64,000 nucleotides of DNA from the NCBI GenBank assembly GCA_018894105.1, contig CM032128.1:19201001-19265000 (forward strand), written 5' to 3'. The translations under genes were made by a program, and so were the position numbers. The notes under the pieces are model-generated. The model made no database searches. It worked only from the letters and a program-made list of their open reading frames with translations, and was not told where the DNA came from. Below are positions 56,930 through 64,000 of this stretch, in pieces. The stretch is from Jacaranda mimosifolia. Taxonomy: Eukaryota; Streptophyta; Magnoliopsida; Lamiales; Bignoniaceae. How positions within the stretch are numbered: position 1 is the stretch's first letter; every line of letters starts with the position of its first letter.

Positions 56930-58250
56930 GGGAAATTTCGAAAACGATCCTAATATGATACCAAGTAGTTTTGATTAAAATAAATAGATATGAATTAGAA
57001 AGCAAACGAAGCATTAAACAAGTCAATAGCAGTATGGAAATGACGGTGCATTTTCACTACTTATGATAAAAACTTCCTTCATATAGTCAAGTGACTAATT
57101 TCATATTTGTGCAACTATTATGATGATCAAATATTAAATTAAAGGTGCCACTACACTACGTATATAATATAAATTATTAGGAAAGTACCACTAAGGTCAA
57201 GCTAAAATGGTTATATACAAATAGTATGCATTTTTTATTCTAACCGACAACATTGATTGCTCCTATCTACAATAACAGGGACAAACTAATGGAAGCATTT
57301 AAAAAACCTTGTTATCTACTTGCATGGACAGCTTTCTTGTAGCTAAACTTTAACAATCTAATTTAATGACCGTGCAACATATGTTTCACAAATGTGCGCT
57401 TCATTAATTTGCTCACATTAAGCTACATAATCGGCCATTTCATCAAAAAAATATGGGGAAATCATCACAGAAAAAAAAATGTACTAAGCTAACCATAAAT
57501 AATTCAAATCAGAACCAAATTCAGCTTGGGAAGAGTAATATTTCTCAAGTTATAAAGCGCCACACATAAACAACACTCTATGGATATTTGCTTGAAATTG
57601 ACAAAACTAACCAAAGCTCTTCAGCGTGCAAGAAATAACAGGATAAAGTCTCCTCAGTTGTAGCCCACAGTCAACGAGAACTGCTCGCAACACTGGCACA
57701 ATGATGTACTGTCAATCTGGAAGAAACAGAAACAAAAAATGGCCAAATAAAAAAAATTAAAAAATCGTGTTAGATGAAGAAGAAGAAGTGGGGAAAACAA
57801 AAAAGTGAAGTATGAAGCGTAAAACACATGAAATCAACGAGTAGCGCGTATTTGATGGTATGCGTGAAGTAAGGAAGGTGGGAGATGAAGAAATTTTGGG
57901 AGGAACTAGGGCTCGTGTCAATTTCATGAGGTGCTTTCCGAGATTTGCTTTTGGTTTCAATTTGGGGATGAATCTCAATTATTTCTTCAGCAGAGGGCAG
58001 AAACGGAATTGTAGTGAGGTAAAACGAGGATAAATCTGTAATTTCGATTGAAACCCACGTCCACATATTACAAGCGACTAATTAATCTCACCACCAGACC
58101 AGTGATTTGAGTAGGGCTTATTAGATGCTACAGTTGCGAGCCGCTATAAATTTTCAAGCCGACTTGCTGAAATAGTCTTGCACATCAAACGGTTGATTCC
58201 TCTACATTAGGGTATATTAGTAAGGCTAATACAACAAATCAAACAGGAAC
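56930..58250. other. Probable upstream part of the transposase and right end of the transposon
   Basis: No convincing exon. Minus-strand ORFs at 57757-57978 and 57770-58066 overlap in different frames and match nothing I recognise. TTTGATGTG and TTTGATTTG words near 58180 and 58240 (minus) mirror those near 49917, supporting a transposon end here. Confidence 0.4.
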
Positions 58251-60273
58251 TATGTGAAAACTACACGAACCGTGATTTTAATATTATTTTTATTTTTATT
58301 TTTGTTTTTGTTTTTTCTTCTATTTTTCTGACTTTTTATAATTTTAATATTGTTTTTATTTTATTATATGTTAATGAATTCGGATATTCAATTATTTCTT
58401 TAATGAATATGTGTATAATTATAATTAAATATGAATATGCAAAAAATAATATTTGAATTTTGATACGAATATTTATGATGGGATATAGATATATTTAAAT
58501 TTATTTAATACCCATTGGCCACGGATTTGGATATTATTGCCTTAATATCTGTCGAATATGGATACAGATATGATATTATAAAAATTAATTAGATATAATT
58601 TAAAAATAGTATATTTGATCCATTTAATATCCATTTACACTACTATTTATAGGCTTTCAATTTTAGTAATAATTTTTATTTTTTCATATATTTGATTATT
58701 TCTTAATTTATGCAATCTTTTCATTAAAGAATTAATTGATATTTCTCATTATATGTTGTAGCTTCAGAAGTTTCTATTGAATTTTTCTTTTTAATATTTA
58801 TCAATATAGCACAGTTTGTCTTTTTTAATGAATAATAATTTTAACTCCATGTTTTCTATAACTCAACTCTCAACGCACTTATAAAATTGAACTGGCATGT
58901 TGCATTTCTTTCTCCTCGTTTTTAGGTGGAAAGTAATATATATTCATCAATTACATCTAAAAACTGCTTTGATTAAAATGAATATCTAGTTTTACATGGT
59001 AACTTGGGACTTCTTTTAATAATATAAAAATTAAAAAAATATATATTATAAACTGAAATTTGATCAGCACTTTAATATTTTTTTGGCCAAAATATTCCTC
59101 CATGTGCATGATTTAAAATATCAATTCATATTTATATAATTTCGGTCTATCTTTTTAAAATTTCTTGGCTAATTTTACTATGTTTAGGTTTGTTTTAATT
59201 GACTTGATATGATTTACTGATGTGAAAAAAAAAAAACAAATTACTGAAAAAAATTAACTTTAGTAGCTCAATTTATGATTCACTGATCTCTGAGAATTTC
59301 TTGGGACAAAAATGTTAAAATAATATTTGTTCAATCAAATTTGACCCCAACTCCCCAACTGTTGGAATTTATACAACTCAACTCAAAATCCATATAACAT
59401 GTACAGAATATATATATATATATATATGTTCAAATTAAGCTTAGCCAACCAAGTTGTCTTCAGCGTTTAATAATTAAATGGCTAATACTTGAATAGGTGA
59501 ATTTTGGGGGGCATTAGCAGTTCAGATATTTGATGCAGCAATGACCAAACAGTGATACCCTATTCTAAGTCCAGACATGAAAGTGGACCAGACCAAAAAG
59601 GAAAGGAGGCTCTACTTTACCCAAAACAAAATTACTCTTCTAGGTCATTGATGACTATGGAGAAAATAAAGATGTTAATCTAAAACTGATAAAGAGGGAT
59701 CTACCATACAAGTTCAAGGGAGCAAAAATTTGTGCCTTGAGACAAGCTACAATACCAAGGGAAAAATCTTTTTTAATAGAGTATATGTTTTATATCTGAA
59801 ACTTCGAGTATATTAAGAGCATGTTTAGCAATAAGAAGATGCCAATTACATTACCCAAACATTTTTACAGCTACTCTCCTCCAAACAAATTTTAGTTTTC
59901 ACAGATCTGCCAAATAAGTGGAAATGAAAACCCCAACATCCAAAAACCATGTTTCCTGTAATGAAACAAAGAAAACAGTTGCAGTATGAATTAGCATATT
60001 ATTATGTAGCTTCTTCATCCGCCCACTGTGAAGCTATTCGAATTCGACAGCATGGGGGCATGGGTAAAATACAGCAACTGAAGCCATAATGTTGTACTTA
60101 AGCCCTATTTTACAACTGTGTCTCATTTCATGACACTTTGGAAAATGGTCTGGAGATTGCATAACCAAGAAAGCCAAGTCATTATACCAAAACTAGAAGA
60201 GGCCTCTAAGTCTGTTAGTATCTAACTTCATTATATCTCTTTTGCACTTCTTTGTACAAATTAACCATCCTTT
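58251..60273. other. AT-rich intergenic DNA downstream of the nucleotidyltransferase-family gene
   Basis: No gene seen. 58370-58650 is rich in ATATTCG/GGATAT words and ends near CATTTACACTACTATTTATAGG, apparently an inverted, diverged relative of the MITE-like fragment near 46050. A TA dinucleotide run lies at about 59405-59428. The part nearest the gene (about 60000-60273) should contain its 3' UTR; no clear AATAAA was found on the minus strand. Confidence 0.45.
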
Positions 60274-63200
60274 CTAATGCATTGATTGGCACAGAGGGGG
60301 GAACTCAACTTCATTCTTAAGGTGGATTGACGGCCCTGCAGCCCTGACAAAGCCCAAACCATATCAACCTTTAGACATATTATCTAACAAGAAGCCTCAA
60401 GACAGGCATATATATATATATATATGTATGTATGTATGTATATGGGCCAAAGATAGTGAGAGATCGAAAGAACTTTTTGTAATACCTTTCTTGCTTCATT
60501 GCTGCTGTTGTACCCTGCGTCTCTACTGAGGCAGTCAGAGTTGAACCCCTAACATTAGCAGAGGCTGATATAACCTCTTCTGCCAGATTCCCAATCGATC
60601 CAAATTCAATTCTATATGATCCACTAGAGTAACCACTTGATTGATCCCCATCTCCAACTGAACGAGGAGATTGGCTCCATGCATCAAATCTCCCCCGGCC
60701 CTGAGATCTGCTTCTTGCAGGCACAATATCATGAATGTCATTCTCAAAAATATTTGGCTCGACTAAAGCAGATTCATTACTCTGTCCATATCTACGGAAA
60801 TTATTGCGATTGCCAGGTGCCTTATTTCTGCTCCTCCCCTGTGAATGTCTCTCCCTATAGAAACCATTCTGCAAGACATAGAGGGTAAGGTTACCTCTAA
60901 ATTAAGCAGACAAAAAAGAAAGTAGCAGGAGCATGAGAGACCAGATAGTAATGAAAAGCCGTACCGCATGTGGAAAGTAAGTGCCAATTCCTCGTGACTT
61001 TTGCGTCCCATCAGAACAAAAAGCAGAAGCAAGAGAGGCAGAATAAGCAGACAGGCCCATACTTTGTCCCATGGACATTGGGTGTGAACTCATTTGAGAG
61101 AACTGAACCTGCCAAAATGAAATCGATTGACGAACAATATCCCAAGGCTTCTTGTTCTCAATCCTAAAAGGTAATGATGGAGGATGATGCATTATAGAAG
61201 CAGATAGACAAAACCCATGGCATAATTGACCATATAGAAGACTCCTAATATGACTGTCATAATCTCCACTGAGGTCAGCCAAAGGATTGAAAGCTTCTGA
61301 CTCTCCTCCTATGCTTGATAAGTCCACTTCCCTAGAATCAAGGGATAGGTTGTTAACAATATTAGATTTTGTAATAGAAGAACCCGGAACAGTTCTGCAG
61401 ACAGACTGTGAGTTGTCCATACACCATTGATATGTATTGTTCATTTTTCCATGTTCCTCGCTGTCCTCCAACCAAGAATTGGAGCCAAAGTTCTGAGAAG
61501 CATCATCCACCAAGTCATTCTGGTGAAAGTTCCCAGTTTCTAAGCCTTCAAGCTCGGCAGATAATTTGGAAGAGAAGTAAAAGGGTTTATCACAATAGTT
61601 ACAGGAAAGGGATGCCCTGTAATTGCTTCTTGCTGCATAATCTGATGTGCCATTCCTCAGGTTAGAATTAGATGTTGCAAGTTCATAAGCTTCCCCTGCA
61701 ATATGGTGCCCTGAATCAACTCCCTCGGCAGAATAGCAGCTTTCAGTTCCCATTTCTGAAGAAAGTTCTCTCGCAGGGTATCTGTCAATCTCATTCCTGA
61801 ATTCCAATCCAACACTATCATTGTCAATATCAATGGCAGATGATTTCAGAAGTGCGTCGTCTTCAGATATCAATTCAACATGGGATGATAAAGATGCAGT
61901 CAAAGACTCTTCATCACCAAATTCCAGGGCCAAACGCTGAATGCTACTTCTGTAATCATTTCCATGCCTTTCAAGGGTATTTGCAAAAAAATCATTGATC
62001 TCATCAGTAACTTTATTGCTTGGTCGTAAAAGAACTTGACCAAGCTTCCGAGCCCCATGCTTGAAAGCACTCCGTATACGGTAGAAATTGCCTACAAGGG
62101 AGCAAAGCAAGGGGTATTAACTAGAACAAAAAAAAATTATTCTGCATCCTTAGAATTAAAAGCACATTTTGTATTCCACAGAAAATGTCATGAATACAAT
62201 ATAATGTATGGTTGTGCTTTCCCAAAAAATTTGCAGTGAGCAAGGGGAACTGTACGTAAAAATATTGTTCTGAATGCAACATGTGATGGACGACAGTCCA
62301 GTAGCTTGAGCAATGACGATGATCCATTGGATGGAGCTGATTCAGTAAAATTTTCAAGGGTCCATGTCTATCCACACAGAGAAGGCAAAGGCAGGAGTTG
62401 GAAGAGAATGTCCTTCCAAAGTTTCTGATTTCTTAAATTCAGCATTTTTAGGTCCAAATTTACAAGAAAACAGAAAATTAGTGTTGTGAACTTTATTTTT
62501 CCCTCTTTTCAGATTAAAAGAGCAAAGAAAGGTTTGAAAGGCTAAAAGCAACATGATTTGAGCAAGCCTATTAGCGAAACCAAATTATTCAAAGAAGCTT
62601 CCAGATCGCACTTTAATCTGGTATCAACCAGAAGATAATAATTCTGCATAATAATTCATCTCATCACAGTGCCAAAAAGTCATTTCATAAAGGAAGAGCA
62701 ACCAATGATAATTATCCTCACCTCTGTGCACGCTGCGCCCAAGGTTATTATTTTCCTTCAGTGGGTCAATGATATTAAGATGTTTTGCCTGAAATGGTTT
62801 TGGTTTTCTTTCAAGCAACCTTGATGAAATTGAAAACATTTCCATGCAGTTTTCGAAAAATTCTTCTGTAAGCATCAGATTGTTCCATCCACTTTCTGGC
62901 ATCTTCACTGCAAAGGAAGTCAAAAAGAGAAACCATCACACGAAAACAATGGAAAAGATAAGAAGGAAAGGATGACAAAACATAGGAGTGGGGGAATGTG
63001 TGCCTCAGTCACACAAAGGGGGCGGAGAAGTTGCTGTGGTGTGAATTTCAGACTATCTTAATATAAATAAAGGACATTGCCTACCCACTATTTCAGGAAG
63101 GGATGATTTACAAACTGGCCCTCTCAAACTGATGCAATAGTTCTCCCAATCAAATTGGCTATAGTACTCCAAAAACCTGTAGAATACCTATATAGAAAAG

Positions 63201-64000
63201 TCATGACAAATTGACTAAATCATGCATTTGCAAGTAACTTTACATTAAAATTGATGTAATTGGAGTAGATACCTCTAAAGGGCCACTTAAGGATGAATGG
63301 AACAGATGAAATATGTACAGAACAAGTGTTTCCAGAGCATATGTAGACATTAAACCATGGTGTGCTCCAAGGATACGACTTTCATAATAGCACCAAGCTT
63401 TAATCAGGATAATGCTGCGTTTAAACAGATGATTTCTTCCAACAAGACGATCAACCTGCATTTTAGAAGGAAGTACACAGGAAATTTTAAGCAACCACAT
63501 GTATGGCATGCAACTTCAGAAGTTACATGTAAGAAAGGAGAGAACATCCTGAAATAATCATCATTAGAGGCAATGTTAGCGGAAACATATGGAAGAATTT
63601 GCTATAAAGGGAAGGAATAAGTCAATCTTCCCCAAAGAATTTTTAGATACTGCAAAATACACCAAAATTTTTACATTCTGCAGTTTCAACTTATGTCAGC
63701 TGTTTAGTGGAAGAGGTATATGTGGTAGATAGTAGAGGAATCATATGCATTTATTCTGTCCACATGAAAAGCAAAGAACCAAAAATGGCATGATTTAATG
63801 TGTTCTGAAACTAAAAAATTGATTACTAACTCTGAACAACCCAACCCCCCCCCCCCCACCCCACCCACAAAAAAAAAAAAACCCACCAAAAAAAAAAAGG
63901 GCAAAAGAAAAGAAACAGAGGGGAAAAAAAAGAAGAAAAGAAAAGAAAAATAGAAGAGTTTATTGCTACCTGCTCCAGGAAACAAAGCGTAGAAAATCCG
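60274..64000 (-). CDS. PAP/OAS1 substrate-binding domain protein, 3' seven exons (5' end beyond the window)
   Basis: Exons read right to left: 64000-63970 (partial), 63455-63273, 63187-63085, 62907-62722, 62091-60965, 60868-60486 and 60343-60274, with stop TAG at 60274-60276. All introns are GT-AG and all phases fit, giving about 693 in-window codons without a stop. The first exons encode the conserved poly(A)-polymerase/OAS1-like central domain (CFLEQVDRLVGRNHLFKRSI, AWCYYESRILGAHHGLMSTYALETLVLYIFHLFHSSLSGP, FDWENYCISLRGPV, PLKENNNLGRSV, FYRIRSAFKHGARKLG). A long acidic/serine-rich region follows, then an Arg/Gly-rich stretch (RGRGRFDAWSQSPR) and a C terminus with HLKNEVEFPPL. Arabidopsis relatives (AT3G51620/AT3G61690 type, recalled) have this layout and are poorly characterised. 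The nucleotidyltransferase motif should lie off the right edge, so catalytic status cannot be judged. Confidence 0.9.
60407..60442. repeat. TA/TGTA microsatellite inside the last intron
   Basis: A TA run followed by TATG repeats within intron 60344-60485. It occupies about a quarter of the 142-bp intron. Confidence 0.9.
63843..63870 (-). repeat. C-rich (G-rich in the transcript) homopolymer tract in an intron
   Basis: A C13-14 run followed by ACCCC and ACCC blocks and A-rich tracts, in intron 63456-63969. The gene is read from the minus strand, so the pre-mRNA carries GGG blocks next to a long G run. Confidence 0.85.

Larger units (their letters stand above)
49909..58250. mobile_element. Probable decayed PIF/Harbinger-type DNA transposon
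   Basis: A DDE transposase pseudogene on the minus strand and two degenerate plus-strand ORFs face each other over ~8.3 kb, the usual scale and two-sided layout of plant PIF/Harbinger elements. Possible terminal inverted repeats are GGCGACATTTGATGTGTT (49909-49926) and, on the minus strand, GTTCCTGTTTGATTTGTT (58233-58250), matching at 11 of 18 positions. The left one follows TTA, the usual target, but the right flank does not clearly repeat it. The extent is therefore inferred. Confidence 0.4.

Noticed and set aside
57757..58066. Minus-strand ORFs of 73 and 98 codons upstream of the transposase
   Set aside because: Overlapping frames, hydrophobic low-complexity ends and no motif; more likely untranslated transposon sequence.
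62036..62239. Plus-strand ORFs over the nucleotidyltransferase-family exons (for example 61408-61665, 62036-62239)
   Set aside because: Antisense shadows of the well-supported minus-strand exons.
63704..63985. 93-codon minus-strand ORF rich in Phe and Gly
   Set aside because: Mostly a translation of the homopolymer tracts in intron 63456-63969. It overlaps the true exon at 63970 in a different frame.

Overview
This window looks like nuclear DNA from a flowering plant, probably a eudicot. It is AT-rich and mostly transposon-derived. One spliced plant gene, with consistent intron phases, enters from the right edge. I cannot name the species. No rRNA, tRNA, CRISPR array or bacterial-type operon was seen.

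Positions 1-44220 are a nest of one Ty1/copia family and its relatives. The LTRs are unusually long, about 2.1-2.3 kb, starting TGTTGGAATAGTGCC and ending CTTGCCTTCA or CTTGCTTTCA. They are followed by an initiator-Met-type primer site and a leader of about 1.3-2 kb before gag. Reading outside in, the left part is a minus-strand 3' LTR (1-899 and 14034-14579), split by a plus-strand LTR (900-3461 and 13635-14033). That LTR is split in turn by a complete element (3462-13634) with 5-bp target-site duplications differing by one base. Further right come a minus-strand RT/RNase H remnant (14580-15578), an LTR with a second solo LTR inside it (15579-20293), a 5'-truncated plus element (20892-30372), a minus element (30373-39822) interrupted by a solo LTR (33692-35895), a plus LTR remnant (39823-40446) and a minus gag-leader-5' LTR remnant (40447-44220). 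Every gag-pol copy is broken by stops or frameshifts, and different copies have lost different catalytic residues.

Positions 44221-45695 are the right end of a CACTA (En/Spm-type) DNA transposon with about five ~255-bp repeats. Positions 46796-49841 are a 3.05-kb solo LTR, probably of a Ty3/gypsy chromovirus in minus orientation, with a perfect GGTGG target duplication.

Positions about 49.9-58.25 kb probably form one decayed PIF/Harbinger-type element. It has a three-exon DDE transposase on the minus strand (55545-56929), which keeps its three acidic residues but carries a frameshift. On the plus strand are a GRF-like zinc-finger pseudogene with a C-terminal membrane segment (51538-52026) and a second degenerate ORF (53203-53993), possibly the accessory DNA-binding protein. 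This is the least conventional part of the window.

Positions 60274-64000 (minus) are the 3' part of an apparently intact plant gene of the poly(A)-polymerase/2'-5'-oligoadenylate-synthetase substrate-binding family. Seven exons have compatible phases and canonical splice sites. The N-terminal nucleotidyltransferase part lies beyond the right edge.
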